Notes: generated by a model from the sequence alone, not told the origin. A stretch of DNA of 64,000 bases from Oegoconia quadripuncta (GCA_949316235.1 OX438744.1:33848778-33912777), one strand, 5' to 3'. Counted from the first letter of the stretch, positions 48,088-59,843 are shown. Translations and numbers: made by a program.

Positions 48088-51000
48088 ATGAAGATCGGAT
48101 TCATTGGAGGCGGCAGACTGGCCTTCGCTTTGGCTAATGGATTCATATCTGCTGGTAAGCAATTGTTTTCTTTATTCCATATTACATACATTGGCAATAG
48201 ATACTTACCACCACTTATTGCCTGGACGATGTATTTCGTGGCCCTGCAAATAGATCGCACAAGTAGTGGGATTAGATGCTCTCTACAGATTGATATTGAA
48301 CAAACAGGATACTTGATTGAAAGATATTTCAAATGTCAACAAATCCTGTGGCGTTCGTCGGCTGCTTGTGGACTCTGTTGGGGCTTTGGCTGCAAGCCTT
48401 ACCTTCTGCCAACACGTCACTTTGCTTGTCTAAACCGCTCTTAGGATTGCCATGGTCTTTCGACTCTGCCTGACTGACTTTTTAAGTGCCGTTGCGCCTC
48501 TGTGCACTAGTTCGGACACCACGACCTATCCTCACGGACGGAACTCAACGAAATTATTCGCAGGGTCTTCGCGAAACCAACATTAACTACCTAATTTAAA
48601 TTAAAATTCTTGCCACCAAGTTACACATGGGAGTTCAAGGTTATATATTTTCTAAAATCATTTACTTACAGGTCTGGCGAAACCTGAGGAGATCACTGCT
48701 AGCTGTCACCCGTCAGACGTGGCCAGTGCCGAGGCGTTCAGGGTAAATTACTTTTACCATATACCTACCAAATGCATGATGATTAGGTACAAGCTCTTCA
48801 TTATTGTCATCATCATCACTACCTAGTGACAGTCTGCCCTGGAAAGATATATTTTGTTCGATTTTTTTTAAATTTTGATTTAGCAAAGCGTCAGCAATCG
48901 CTCGAGACAACTGAATAGGTTCCTAAATGCGGCTTGAATATTCGCAGGTTCATGGAGTTTTCATTGTTAACGAATTATTTATAATTATTGTATTTTATAT
49001 TATCCTATCCTGACGCATAGAGAGGGGTGTTATAAGTCTATGTAAATGTGGCATTGTAACGCCAAATCGACTTAATTGTTTTGAAAATCGTTTATTTTCG
49101 AAAGCACTTGTTTGTGAGAGAGAGGTTGGAAAAAGATTAAAATTTTGTCTCAGGTCTTGCACGATCTGAAACGGTTCCGAGCAGCTGACTCCATTGCTTC
49201 GTTTAATAGAGTCAGCTCACTCCTGCGAGGCTTCGATCAGGTGCTCCGTCAGAAGCAGTGACCGCCCGGTCATATTTATATCGCTTAAGGTTCACTGCTG
49301 ATTAGGCTGCGGAACAATCTACATTGCCTTGACTGGAATAGGATGGAGCAAGCGTGTCTACGCAGGTGGCATCTTACTTTAGGTTATTTAATGGAAATCG
49401 GTTCAGCTGTTTTGAAGATAATATTAGTTTTCCGGGGGTTATCAAAGTTTCAATTTATGTTATCGTTATAATGAATGACTGTATACCTACTGTAAATTGA
49501 TACTTGGGCGTTAGCTATTTGTAGATGTAGTTACTCGTAGGCATGTTTGTTAATGATTAACTCTGATGGTTGTGTTAATTACTTTACCTAATGAATGACG
49601 CTTTGACAATGAAACTACGAGACCGTGAATAGATAGTTTGTAGGTATTCCTGCAAGCCCACAATTTAGGAGACTACCCAGATAGACCGTCGTTACCGCTG
49701 CGTATGCAAGAAAATATGACAGTAGATGGTTTTGCAGAATCGGTCAGTTGACTGGACAAAGATTTAAGTTGACAGCTGAGTTTCGGAATCATGTACGGAT
49801 AAACCTCCGAATCAACATAAACCCAGACAATAATTTATCTGTCGGTTAACTTTACAGTGTGATAAAGCGGTGTAGATGTAGGTTATGATGAACAAATAAT
49901 CCAATGGTCAACCAAATTTACTGTTGGATTTGTCAAAATCTTTATACTTTACCATACTTCCAAGGTGAGGGAGGTACAAGCACCTCCGTCAACTCCTTGA
50001 TTGCGTTACAATCCTCTATTTAGAAAAAAAGTCTTTTAACACTTTTAGCAATTATTAAAGACTAGCTTTCCTCCCGCGACTTCGTCCGCGTGGAAGATTT
50101 TATCAAAATACAAACAACAAACTTTCATCCCCTATTTTATCCCCTTGGGGGTAGAATTTATCAAAATCCTTTCTTAGCGGATGCCTACGTCATAACATCT
50201 ACCTGCATGCCAAATTTCAGCCCGATCCATCCAGTGGTTTGGACTGGGCGTTGATAGATCACTATTTCAGTCGCCTTTGAGTTATATATATTTAGATTAG
50301 TTATTTCATTCAAATTCATAAATTATAGTCTCGATTTGGCTGAATTCATAACCTGAGAAATCAGCCCCCAAAGACAACAAGCTTCTGAACGAAATGGGGC
50401 TTAACTAAGCTCCACAATTTAAGTAGACTATATCAATATATAGAATATATCAATGTGAAGTTTTAAACCCACAAAACCTCTGTGTCTCTATATGCATGTC
50501 CTCATAGAAGATTTATCCTCAGAGTCTTGGTGCAACAGCACTGTTCGAGAACATACCGGTGGTGGAGCGATCAGAGGTGGTCATCGTGTCGGTGAAGCCT
50601 GATGTAGTTGCACCAGCATTGAGTGAGGTCAAGAGCCTGCCAGCTTCAAAGAACAAGTTGTTTATATCAGTGGCTATGGGAGTCTCTATAGCTGCCATTG
50701 AAAAGGTACAGCTATAATTAGGTATAAGCGTTCACCATAAAGTGGGTGGGGTGATTTTATGTACAATTATTGCTAGACACCACAAGTGCAGCGAGAGACG
50801 ATCTGGGTGATGATGGATGATGATCAAGTTAAGGTTACGCGAAGTTATACAGTAGCAGGCCGTTTCCAACCGGTCACTTTGAAAATGTCCGATTTCGATT
50901 CGATTTTCGATAGAACCATTTGTTCAGCAGTAGTTTGTAGCTGATAAGATGCTGATGTTCCTGAATCCTATCACACAAATCTGACGTTAAGTGAGATGAC

Positions 51001-53745
51001 GTTAAAATGGAAAGCGAGCTCGCCCAGAGTTCATGTCTCCTGGAAGACGGTGACAAACGGGAAGCAATCCGGTAACGTAAAAGTAAATTATATATATTAA
51101 TACACCTCCATATAGATTTCTATTGCTGAATGCCGGATAACTCACTCTAGGATTTAATAATAAACCTTTTCACACCTTTTACGACTCCCACGGAAAGAAA
51201 TGGATTGTTCCTAAATCAGCCATATTACATATAACCTCTTTACAGGTGCTACCAGTGGAAGCGCGTGTGATCCGCGTAATGCCAAACACGCCTGCCCTGG
51301 TCAAGGAAGGCGCTGCTGCTTTAAGCAGAGGTTCCAGAGCCACAGCCGAAGACGCCAAACTTGGCATCAAGCTGTTCAGTTCGGTTGGCACCTGTGATGA
51401 AGTGCCCGAGTACCAGATGGATGCCGTGACAGCGTTGAGTGGTAGCGGACCAGCTTATGTGAGTTGTTTATTTTTCACAAGGAGTTTGAAGACACCATTG
51501 AAGAATTCTGAAAACTAAATGAATGCTGGAAGTTGTAAGTTGTTCGCCGTTGTTTTCCGTGATTCTTCTTTAGTTTGAGATAAAAGATCACATAAAAGCG
51601 AAACTGCTTGAATACACTATTACCTATTAGCATTAGCTATTCTGCTTTATTTTACCGCTACAATACATAATCTATAAATACTAATGTATAATGAGGAAGA
51701 ACTTCTAGCTTGTGTAAAAATTCTTACGAATTATGTTCCTACCATGTGACTCGAAAAAGGATTTTCTTTTAAAAACCCCAGTCATATTTGATAGTAGTGA
51801 CTGTAGGGAGCAATGTATGCGCTACTGCTGTTTCTGTCTCATGAATAAATCAAAGAAAGAAGTTTGAATCATCCCAATTCCCATTACACATGTTAAGTCC
51901 CTCTTGATTTGCAGATTCTAAGATTATAAGGGTAACTATCAACAGGTTTCATCACTTCGAAGTTCCATTTTACATTTGTATCATTTCTATTTCAGATATA
52001 CATGCTAATAGAATCTCTAGCCGAGGGGGGCGTCCGTTGCGGTCTCCCGCGCGACCTGGCACTCCGACTGGCTTCTCAAACTACCTTAGGCTCGGCTGCC
52101 ATGCTGCGCAGCGGCACTCACCCCGCAGTACTGAGGGACAATGTCACCAGCCCAGCAGGGAGTACTGCTGAAGGGACTTACTATCTGGAACAGAACGGTG
52201 AGATCTTCAAATATCCAGGATTATGGTTCTGATCACCCAAACCACACCCTGCTTACTTCCTTGCATCATCGCTGATGATGAGATGAGATACAGTATTGGT
52301 GTAGTAGATACCGAAACCAACGGTTGCGTGTTCGAATCCCGCTGAACGCTGAACCCGGGATCCTCTCTATATCGCTGACGCGATCGCTAACGCTTACCGC
52401 ATCGTCGTTACTGAAAAGGAAGGGATAACGCAGATACCGCTATTACCTATTGTGTTTTTCCTATGCCTTGTGTTGAACCTGTGTAATATGATGCCATGCC
52501 AAAGATGATATTGATATTTTTATATTTATAATGTTTCTTTTTGTAAGCAAGCCCGTTTTACATGGAGCTACTCTTCTTCTTCTTATTTTTGAGGATGGCA
52601 ACCAGTCAACCTAGTGAGGTTCCTCGACAGTGGTCGAGGAACATTACTGCCAGTTTCGAGTGAAAAAATTTATTTCTCTTATTTCTCAGTCAAAACAAGT
52701 AATTCGTCGTATACTTGGCGTATACAGAGTCTAGTCACGGTCAAGTCATTCTTCAGTAAAGTGGCAGAATGCTTTACAAAAGATTTTGGCGGCTTCTTGT
52801 GGGAACCCGAAAGCTCCGTTACGCACTTTAATTTACACTTCCTTTCACCTGTGTGCGAAGTGTAAGTTTTGTCTCGTTTTTAACTTTACCATCGCGTTCG
52901 CGTTTACGAAAAAAGTCCCTACGAAAAAAATCGTTTTGCAAACTATCCGCTAGAGGCGCTGCACATTTCTTCATACAAATCTTCACGTAAACGTGAACGC
53001 GGTAGAGTAAAGTTAAGTCGAAACAAAACTTACACTCCGCCCTCTGTACACCAACACTAACGTTTGCTGCACAATATTCTGCCATTATTAAGCTTCAAAA
53101 GTTAGAATGCACAAATTATAAGAATTATAAAGAAAAATGCAACTTCATTCGCCGAGATCCCGCCAAAAAAACATGGAGCTACTCAACTACCTAGTTCCAA
53201 ACTCTAACGAGTTACATGAGTGACATCCCTTGTATATTCTTATACTTAGATTAAATTAAAATTTATGAAATTAATTATTTTATTTAATAATTAATTTCTT
53301 ACCACTTAGCGGCGACTTAATGTTCATGGATGGAAATAAAGCAGAAGACCACGGAAAACATGAATGGATTGTGTGAGGGATGATATGGACGAAATGGGTG
53401 TGAATGATGAGTTAACGGCAGACAGAGGAGAATGGAAGAAAAAGACGTAGGTCCTGCGCCGACCAGTGCAAGAAGATGATGATCACCTACCTACACAGTA
53501 CACTCTAATTAGACTCTAAAATATGGTGCGTGTACTTATGTGGTTCCATACAAAGCTGCGCCGCCAATTTGTTTAATTTATGGTATGATTTGACAGTGAT
53601 TGTGGTCTCTAAACAACAGTCATAAAATTGTACCTAATGTAATTTAATTTATTTTTTCACAGGTTTCCGTGCTGCAGTCATTGGCGCAGTGAAAGCGGCT
53701 GCAGATAGATGTAAAGTGGTTAACGAACAACTTAATAAATTATAG
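48088..53745 (+). CDS. PYCR: Pyrroline-5-carboxylate reductase (six exons, PYCR3-like short form)
   Basis: Reduces 1-pyrroline-5-carboxylate to L-proline with NAD(P)H, the final step of proline synthesis. Coding exons read from the sequence: 48088-48154, 48672-48742, 50523-50705, 51246-51458, 51996-52197 and 53663-53745; total 819 nt, 272 residues plus TAG. All five introns are GT..AG and phases agree. Residues 3-16 form the N-terminal Rossmann dinucleotide loop (IGFIGGGRLA). Residues 117-124 read RVMPNTPA and 171-178 read LSGSGPAY, both strongly conserved in the family. Residues 228-238 (VTSPAGSTAEG) match the P5CR signature near the substrate site. The length fits the short PYCR3/ProC type; no mitochondrial targeting extension is visible, so a cytosolic enzyme is inferred. 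The ATG at 48088 follows an acceptor at 48069-48070, so at least one upstream non-coding exon is likely. Introns carry repeats (50063-50301, 52574-53170, 53355-53480). Family assignment is near certain; paralogue number is inferred. Confidence 0.96.
50063..50301 (+). mobile_element. Abundant lepidopteran interspersed repeat, in PYCR intron 2
   Basis: ACTAGCTTTCCTCCCGCGAC, CATCCCCTATTTTATCCCCT, TGCATGCCAAATTTCAGCCC and GCGTTGATAGATCA follow the usual order of this repeat. A related copy (ending CGCATTTATAATATTAG) is at 62381-62605. It is probably a LINE 3' portion. Confidence 0.7.
52288..52345 (+). repeat. Family B SINE head fragment, PYCR intron 5
   Basis: TATTGGTGTAGTAGATACC and GCGTGTTCGAATCCCGCTG keep the A- and B-box region of family B; the body is missing. 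Confidence 0.5.
52574..53170 (+). mobile_element. 597-bp retroposed segment with 14-bp target duplication, PYCR intron 5
   Basis: ACATGGAGCTACTC occurs at 52560-52573 and 53171-53184; the inserted segment ends in CCAAAAAA just before the right copy. This is the signature of LINE-mediated insertion in + orientation. The content matches no repeat in this window that I recognise: an 84-codon frame (52614-52865) without known domain, then a hairpin unit at 52857-53036 with ~50-bp arms (AAGTGTAAGTTTTGT and its reverse). Confidence 0.6.
52857..53036. repeat. 180-bp hairpin unit with ~50-bp inverted arms
   Basis: The left arm 52857-52910 (AGTGTAAGTTTTGTCTCG, TTAACTTTACC, CGCGTTCGCGTTTACG) pairs with the right arm 52984-53036. 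The loop holds CTATCCGCTAGAGGCGCTGC. A MITE captured inside the retroposed segment is a reasonable reading. Confidence 0.6.
53355..53480 (+). pseudogene. LINE reverse-transcriptase tail fragment, PYCR intron 5
   Basis: Reads MDCVRDDMDEMGVNDELTAD then RGEWKKKT, aligning with the end of the RTE-like protein at 11250-11642 (WVDCVSNDM, SADRGEWKRMT). It ends with an AAGATGATGATC tail. Confidence 0.7.
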
Positions 53746-53977
53746 AATGTATGATATAATATTGACTGTAAGGGCTTCTATGATCTAGTTTCATTCAAAA
53801 TGCCGCTCAGTTTAAGTGAGACAGGAACCGTGCCGCAATTGTAACTCAGTCTAAAAGTACTCGTAAACTGCATGGAAATATGAGCCCCTGAAATGAATAT
53901 AATATATTCATGTATAATTCGTGGACAAAACTGTTTTTTTTTAACCCCTCTATCCGTTCTGTCGAAAGAATTTATTA

Positions 53978-54094
53978 GGGGCCGCTAATAAATCGATCTT
54001 GAGATTGAGATACTATTTTGATACTGTTTTAATATGCCACAGATTCTCAAGCGTCTTCTCAATCTTCAGAACGGTTTATTATGTATTACTGGCC
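53978..54094. mobile_element. Diverged short copy of the GGCCCGTATTA MITE, in PYCR 3' flank
   Basis: Ends GGGGCCGCTAATAAATCG and (reverse) GGCCAGTAATACATAATAAA, flanked by TA, with internal TCTTGAGATTGAGA and TCTCAAGCGTCTTCTCAA. The first canonical AATAAA after the PYCR stop (53987-53992) is inside it. Confidence 0.55.
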
Positions 54095-54258
54095 TAGGTA
54101 TAATAGTTGAATGTTTGACCTTGCCTAAATATTAACTTTCCAAACGGTTTTGTGGGGCATTTGTATGTAAGGGATTTAATAATAAAGCTTTACCTATGAA
54201 ATTGCCGTTTTGTATGAAAAAATTTAAACGATTTTTTTTCATGTATTTTTTGTTTATA

Positions 54259-55366
54259 TTAATCGAAGTAATCACCCATGCAATCAATGCATCTTTGCCA
54301 ACGCAGTGGCAGTTTATTGATGCCCTTCTTAAAGAAATCAGCTGGACGGGAGGCAACAAATTCTTCAAAGGCATTTTGTACTGCTTCTCGGGTATTGAAT
54401 TTTTTTCCTGCCAAGAAGTTATCCAAATTCTGGAAAAAGTAGTAGTCTGTAGGCGCAAGGTCTGGTGAGTAGGGTGGATGACGGAGAGCTTCCAACCCCA
54501 GTTCTTGCAACTTGGAGACCGTCTGCTGTGCAGTATGAGGTCGCGCGTTGTCGTGCAAGAGCAGCGGAGAGGAGCGATTGACCAATGCTGGTTGGAGATG
54601 TGCCAGCCTCTCCATCATTGTGTTCAGTTCTTCACAGTACACATCTGCTGTAATGTAATGTAAAATCGTTTGGTAAGAAGCTGTGATGAATCACACCGGC
54701 GCTAGACCACCAAACAGTAACCATCACTTTTCTAGGGGTAAGTTTTCGTTTAGGGCATTGTTTAGGTGCTGAACCAGGATCCAACCAACTTGCTGAGCGC
54801 TTGCGGTTATCAAATAGAATCCATTTTTCATCGCAGGTAACAATGCGGTTCAAAATTCCTTCATTTGTGTGTCTGTTGAGCAGTGCAAAGCACGTCTCGA
54901 CGCGTACTTCGCGCTGGCGATCATTGAATTCGTGGGGCACCCATTTGTCAAGATTTTTTACCTTGCCAATTTGACGCAAATTGACCAATATTGTTTTGAC
55001 GTCGAAAGCTTCTGCTAATTCAGCCGTAGATTGTGTATCATCAGCTTCCACAATCGCCTTTAATTCGTCATTGTCGACCAAAGTGGCAACGCATCTGTGA
55101 CACTTTTGGTGTTGCGGGTGTCCATGGGCGGCGGTGATTACTTTCCATCAGGTGACCCGCATGCTCGTTTGCCGCTCTCTCATATAAAAAAAAAAAAAAG
55201 TCTTCGGACGACCGCGAGGTTCATTTTTCAGGTCGAAATTCCCAGAACGGGAACGACCAAACCAATAACAGGTGGTGCGTAGATTTGTAGTGTTAGCTCC
55301 GTAAACGTCGTTGATGTTGCGTGCCGCTTGTACCGCGTTGCTGCCACGACGGGACTCATATTCCAT
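54259..55366 (-). pseudogene. mariner transposase pseudogene
   Basis: ATG at 55366 begins MEYESRRGSNAVQAARNIND, the mariner N-terminal HTH, to RGRPK. After the 117-bp insertion it resumes VDNDELKAIVEADDTQSTAE, then KWVPHEFNDRQREVR and IVTCDEKWILFDN with the first catalytic Asp. A frame change in the ATTACATTACATT repeat at about 54652-54660 precedes the final part: LLHDNARPHTAQQTV (second Asp) and HPPYSPDLAPTDYYFFQNLD (third Asp of the D,D34D triad). The stop is at 54259. Clearly a mariner; not active. Confidence 0.9.
55085..55201 (+). mobile_element. 117-bp retroposon tail nested in mariner
   Basis: GTGTCCATGGGCGGCGGTGA, TCAGGTGACCCGCATGCTCG and CTCATATAAAAAAAAA form a well-known lepidopteran non-LTR tail. 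AAAGT is duplicated at 55080-55084 and 55197-55201. It interrupts the transposase frame right after the RGRPK codons. Confidence 0.8.
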
Positions 55367-55718
55367 AATTACTCGACATTTTAACGTACATCCATGATGA
55401 CGAAAAAGGTTGAAATGCGATGAAAATGTTAAACAAATGACTACTTTTAGAAAAAGAATTCCATGTTTATAAAATAAAATTAATTTGAAATTAGAATTCT
55501 TAGCCAAACAAAAATTATTTTGATTTGAAATGACCAGTACTGCAGAACGGCAATTTCATAGGTAAAGACCTATTACATAATAATAATCTGGGAAATGAAT
55601 ATTCTAAGATAAAAAATGGTTTTGATATAATTTCCGCTAGTTATTCTATGATGCACTAGATACATTTAGCAAGATGCTTGAGTAAACCTGCTAATTTAAT
55701 TATCCCGTGGCATAGTAT

Positions 55719-56830
55719 AGTTCTCGAGGCGTAAGCTCAGCTTTGCATTTGTGTGAGTGACGTCAAGCTACTAGCGGTACAAGAGGTGAAGTGCGGCATG
55801 TGCGCGGCAGGGAAGCGACGCGCAGCCGACACGCCGCGCCTCAGGCCGCGTTTAAACAATGCGCGGGACGCGCTGCGCCACAAGCCGTATCTCTATCTGT
55901 GTGCACCATGGACTTATTATTTAAACAGGACTGATAACTATCAAAAGAATCATTTAGGAAAATGATCACTATGTCAACGCAATAAGGTATTAAATTGGAT
56001 GCACCATACACAAAGGCAAATCCGAGCCGAGAGAGATATAAATAACGGAGGCCGTGTGTCTCGTTCTTACATCTTGCCAGCAAAAAAAATGATTATGATC
56101 AACAGTTTTGGCTACTCAAAAATTCCATTGAAACACTTATATTTTTATGTTATTTTAACAATTATAAATAAACAAATAACATTCGCATTAATTTCTTTTC
56201 ATATATTCTTAAATCAAACAGAAAACATACATTTTTATTTCGATTTTGTTATTTTTATGGTAACCCTGAAAAGCATGTCATGTCATGGCGGTTCGGTGTG
56301 ATTTTGAATTTTCTTTGCATTAAAAGTTTTTTAAAGTATTTGTTATATTATAACAAGTAAAAGGAGTAAAATGGTGAAAAAGTGTTGCGTTTATACTTGC
56401 CCAAGTGAATCCTATGGTGGTTGCAACATATCTTTCCACAGGTAAGCTAAAAATAATATTTTTGTAAATCAAAGAAGTAGGATGCCCATGAATTCTTGAA
56501 ATGAGTCGAAATATGTGAAATATGTGTGATTGATTAGGGTCCTGACTGTTGTACTATTATTGCAGTTTCCCAAAAAATGAAGAAATGCGAAATAAATGGC
56601 TCACGCCGGCTAATGTCAAAACGCCAAATTTTTTGACAAATATTTTATTACAACATTTGTCCCAAGTAACAAATATATTGTGGTCACCCTGTTAGACAGA
56701 GACAAACGGCCTCTACGTTACACATCCTGCTCGGCTCGTTTTTCAGCGGCGAGTACTCAGTCCTGTTTAAATAATAAGTCCATGGTGTGCACTCACACAA
56801 ATGCAAAGCTGATCTTACGCCTCGAGAACT
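55719..56830 (+). mobile_element. THAP-domain (P-element-like) transposon remnant
   Basis: The ends AGTTCTCGAGGCGTAAGCTC at 55719 and its reverse at 56830 pair over 41 bp with one difference. Pairing resumes inside (55901-55934 with 56757-56789: GCACCATGGACTTATTATTT). Between these blocks only the left arm carries a 141-bp GC-rich insertion (55760-55900). Inside lies a two-exon THAP N-terminus (56371-56695). Inverted ends plus a THAP transposase N-terminus point to a P-like or THAP9-like element that lost its catalytic part. No clean 8-bp target duplication could be assigned. Confidence 0.6.
56371..56695 (+). pseudogene. THAP-domain protein, first two exons, truncated
   Basis: Exon 1 is 56371-56441 (MVKKCCVYTCPSESYGG, CNISFH), donor AG|GTAAGC; exon 2 starts at 56566 after TATTATTGCAG and reads FPKNEEMRNKWL, then 30 unrelated residues to TAG at 56693-56695. 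Cys6-x3-Cys10, the FP step and Trp35 fit the first half of a C2CH THAP zinc finger. The second Cys-x2-His pair is absent, so the finger cannot form. The split after exon 1 in phase 2 resembles THAP genes and P-element transposases. Likely the 5' remnant of the transposase gene of the surrounding element. Confidence 0.6.
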
Positions 56831-57692
56831 GTAGTCATCGTTGCCTTTGATTATTATTATGATGCGTTTTATTTTAGTCATGAGTCGTCCGGATATAGGT
56901 TAGTGTGACTTTTTGTAGGACCGATAATCGGCCGAATTTTTCCGCAATATTTTTATCACCGATATTACGACCGATTTTTTGTAGGACGCGGGCGTTGTAA
57001 CATTGTAATCAGTACGTTTCATTTTTCTCCTACAAAAACGAAACTGCGCTGCCAAGAGTGCCACGAAGTGAAACTCGGCAGTAGGTATTTATCCAAAGGA
57101 ATCTATCAACCTACCTAACTATAATTCTATTTTTATGGCACAGACCTTGACGAATTCTAGACCTTGGTAAAACCTGGCCATAGACTTATAATGATTATCT
57201 TCGAGTATTGTATGGGTATGGCCGGCTTTACAGCGCCAACTATCATTCTTCAAAACCCATCTGTGTAGACCGAAAGAGTGCCTAGAAACCTTAGTATTTG
57301 AAACTACCTACCACCGCTGAAAAAAATTCATATATTTTATTATCGGATTCCATAGACAATTGCTTAGGCCTTTGCGCACTGCCACGATTAGTGACGAATT
57401 TATCGTCCCACTGTTTGCCTAGAAAACTGGATATACTCGTACTTGTTGCACTCCTAATTAAATAAGTTCACATTAAGAATGTTTATAAAACAAGCTTTTA
57501 AAACTCCATCATGTTTATCACATATTATTGTAGTCTAACCGCTATGCTCGTATTCGTAAAACGTACCTATTAACCTTAGAGGAGATCTCTCTTGGGGAGA
57601 CAATCAGGCTGCAGCATCAGGTAATCACGGAAAACATGTTAACTATCAAGACTAACCGTGTATGTAAAATTTAGTATCAGTGCGATTAACTG

Positions 57693-57922
57693 TCTTTTTT
57701 TTGTTATTCACAACGAGTTCATACTTGATTTCAATCACACCTGATGTTAAGTGAAGATGAGGTCGAAGGTGGAAGCGTATTGACCCGGAAACCCCAACAC
57801 ATTTGGGGGACGGATATCTTATCTCTGACAACAGAAACACAACAATGCTAATAACGGCAGATTTAGATAAGATGGTTGTAGCTAGCCAGGCGGACATTTA
57901 AAATGCCCTACCACCAACCAGT
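57693..57922 (-). mobile_element. tRNA-type SINE, family A, copy 4 (head missing)
   Basis: Carries the tail and body in reverse (GTTAAGTGAAGATGAGGTCG, TTAGATAAGATGG) and stops at ACCACCAACCAG, so the tRNA-like head is absent: a 5'-truncated copy. Confidence 0.8.
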
Positions 57923-58029
57923 TTGTCCCCCGTTTCCACGTGCAAACATACTTTTTTTTGCGTAAATATATTTTTATTGAAATAAAGACAAAAAGGTAAA
58001 TAATGGTCAATGTAAAGATGAATGTCTTT

Positions 58030-58520
58030 TTAAGAAACAAAATAAAAGTAAATCGGAATTACCAGGTTTTTTGCAGTAACTCAAGAACGAGGTCTGTTCT
58101 TCCACCAACTTGAATTCCCGCTCAAACCATAATTGTTCCACCGTGGTATAGATGGACTTTCTGAGGGTGTTGCAGTCGGTTCTCACGACCAGGAGCTCGC
58201 CAAACACGTACTCTTCGTGAATCAGGATGAAAACCGAATGGGGTCTCATTAGTAAGAAGCACTACAGACCACTGGTTAACTTCCCAGAGCATATGTTCTC
58301 GACCCACTGTAATCTTCGTCCACGATTTCCTCTGCGTAGTGCTGGAGTACGAGGCGGCCTGCGAGCATGAAGGTTAGGTTCGTGCAGTCTTCTCCTCAGA
58401 GTTCAGTCACTGAGAAGCAACTGGTGCTCTGACTGGAGCCTTCGAAGTAACTGCATAGCAGAAACATTTAGCTGTCTTCTCGCGGCCACTTGCAAAAATC
58501 GGTCCTATCTTTGAGTGGTT
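58030..58520 (-). pseudogene. Tc1-like transposase fragment, decayed
   Basis: The minus strand contains RRRLHEPNLHARRP, RRLQWV.EHMLWEVNQWSVV, NETPFGFHPDSRRVRVWRAP, GRENRLQHPQKVHLYHGGTI and then a stop in place of Trp before AGIQVGGRTDLV. These are in the order of the Tc1 bipartite HTH and first catalytic block. The acidic residue of the DES-type motif has changed to NET. Several frame shifts. Inactive. Confidence 0.75.
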
Positions 58521-58539
58521 AATAATGAGTGCTGTGTTG

Positions 58540-59714
58540 TCTTTCGATGGAAGCTTGACTTTTAGTACAACGCCATCTACTTTGTACCGCGAAAACCTTA
58601 ATTTCTTTTTTTTAATTGTCGCTTCGAAAACCCCTTGGGCGCTCTGAAAACCTGTCTCAAAAAAAACCTCAGTTCGTTGCAGTGCCCAAACGCCCTCCGT
58701 GACAGTTCGTGGATTGACATTATTGACAGTTGTAGTAGCGTACGTCTATCTTGTTTGTGGTGGTAACGAGTTTTATCTTACGTTTCGTTGCCAACGGCGT
58801 TGTCCGGCTAAATAAATTATGTAAATGCCGAGGAACTAAAGTAAATTCAAGCTAAACGTGAATCGGCGACCTTGCGCCGCGCCAACCAATCCTATTGTTA
58901 GATTACCGTCACGCCCGCCGCTTCTGTTTACTTGTTTATCCATGAGCAGTTAGTGCCCAAATTCCGCCGCGCAAGGTGTCGTGAAGGTTTATTTAGAAAC
59001 ACTGAAATAATATGCAAATTGTATTTAGTTGTGATGCGAAGCCTCCACGGAATCCGTGCGAGCTAGGCTGACCTTACATTTGAGGAGGGATCGTCCCACG
59101 CCGGCTAATAAAGAGACTCCTACGCGAACTCGATGATGCGAGAACGTCGTCACTAAACAGTAACAATGATAACTTAACTTGCTTGTATCTTGACTCCACC
59201 TCCTCGCACCTGTGCATCATCTATTTTTTAGTCAAAATCAGTGTGAATTGTGCATTATGTTATGGTTAGTGATTGCCGATTGGTGAATAGTGTTACACAG
59301 AGGTCCGTAATACCTGTTGTGTTGTCGACAACCAAGGTTAGAAGTTATTGCAACAATTGGATTCTATTGCAGTCTGGTAAGAACTTTCATATTGTTGGTT
59401 ATGTTTTGGTTGGGATGTTAGTGAAAAGGACCACTAAGGAAACACACTTGGAAAAATCAGGCACTGATTTGCCGTAGTTGGTGAGAAGATAAGGAGAAGA
59501 CCTATGTGGGAGTGAAGCTCACAATAAATTTCGGGTGTTAGGTGTCTGTGTTAATTCAGAAGTACTTTCAATAATTCAAAATATTTTATTTGTGTTATCA
59601 ATTTCTTAGCTTAGCTTAGCTATTGCGGGAGCGACGCAAATTAAGTTTTTATTCTTCACAGTTCTCCTCAGCTGCAAATACCCTCAAGTTTCTTTTATAC
59701 ATCTCTCTAAAACT
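58540..59714. other. GC-richer non-repeat stretch, no supported gene
   Basis: 58700-59150 is richer in CpG than its surroundings (GCCGCGCCAACC, CACGCCCGCCGC) and could be a promoter or UTR. I found no frame with convincing splice sites. 59715-59843 is the probable 3' UTR of the minus-strand gene ending at 59844. Confidence 0.3.
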
Positions 59715-59843
59715 AAATCTAAATGATATTTATTTATCTATAATCAATACAAAATATTTTTTGTACATATTTACAAAAATGAAATAGTAAACACATTTAC
59801 CAATAAAAAATTTGTCCCAGATCTTGCTGAACTGGAAGGGTGC

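Larger units (their letters stand above)
54182..55573 (-). mobile_element. mariner transposon, inactivated, with nested retroposon
   Basis: Both ends read ATA..CTTTACCTATGAAATTGCCG inward and are flanked by TA (54180-54181, 55574-55575). The length of 1392 bp equals a full mariner (about 1.3 kb) plus a 117-bp insertion at 55085-55201. The transposase on the minus strand is broken by that insertion and a frame change. The MITE at 42789-43268 shares its ends. Confidence 0.92.

Noticed and set aside
48054..48444. Frames at 48054-48444 and 51179-51391 as separate genes
   Set aside because: They read through PYCR introns or are antisense to its exons.
54196..54468. Plus-strand frames across 54196-54663 and 55097-55282
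   Set aside because: Shadows of the mariner transposase on the other strand.
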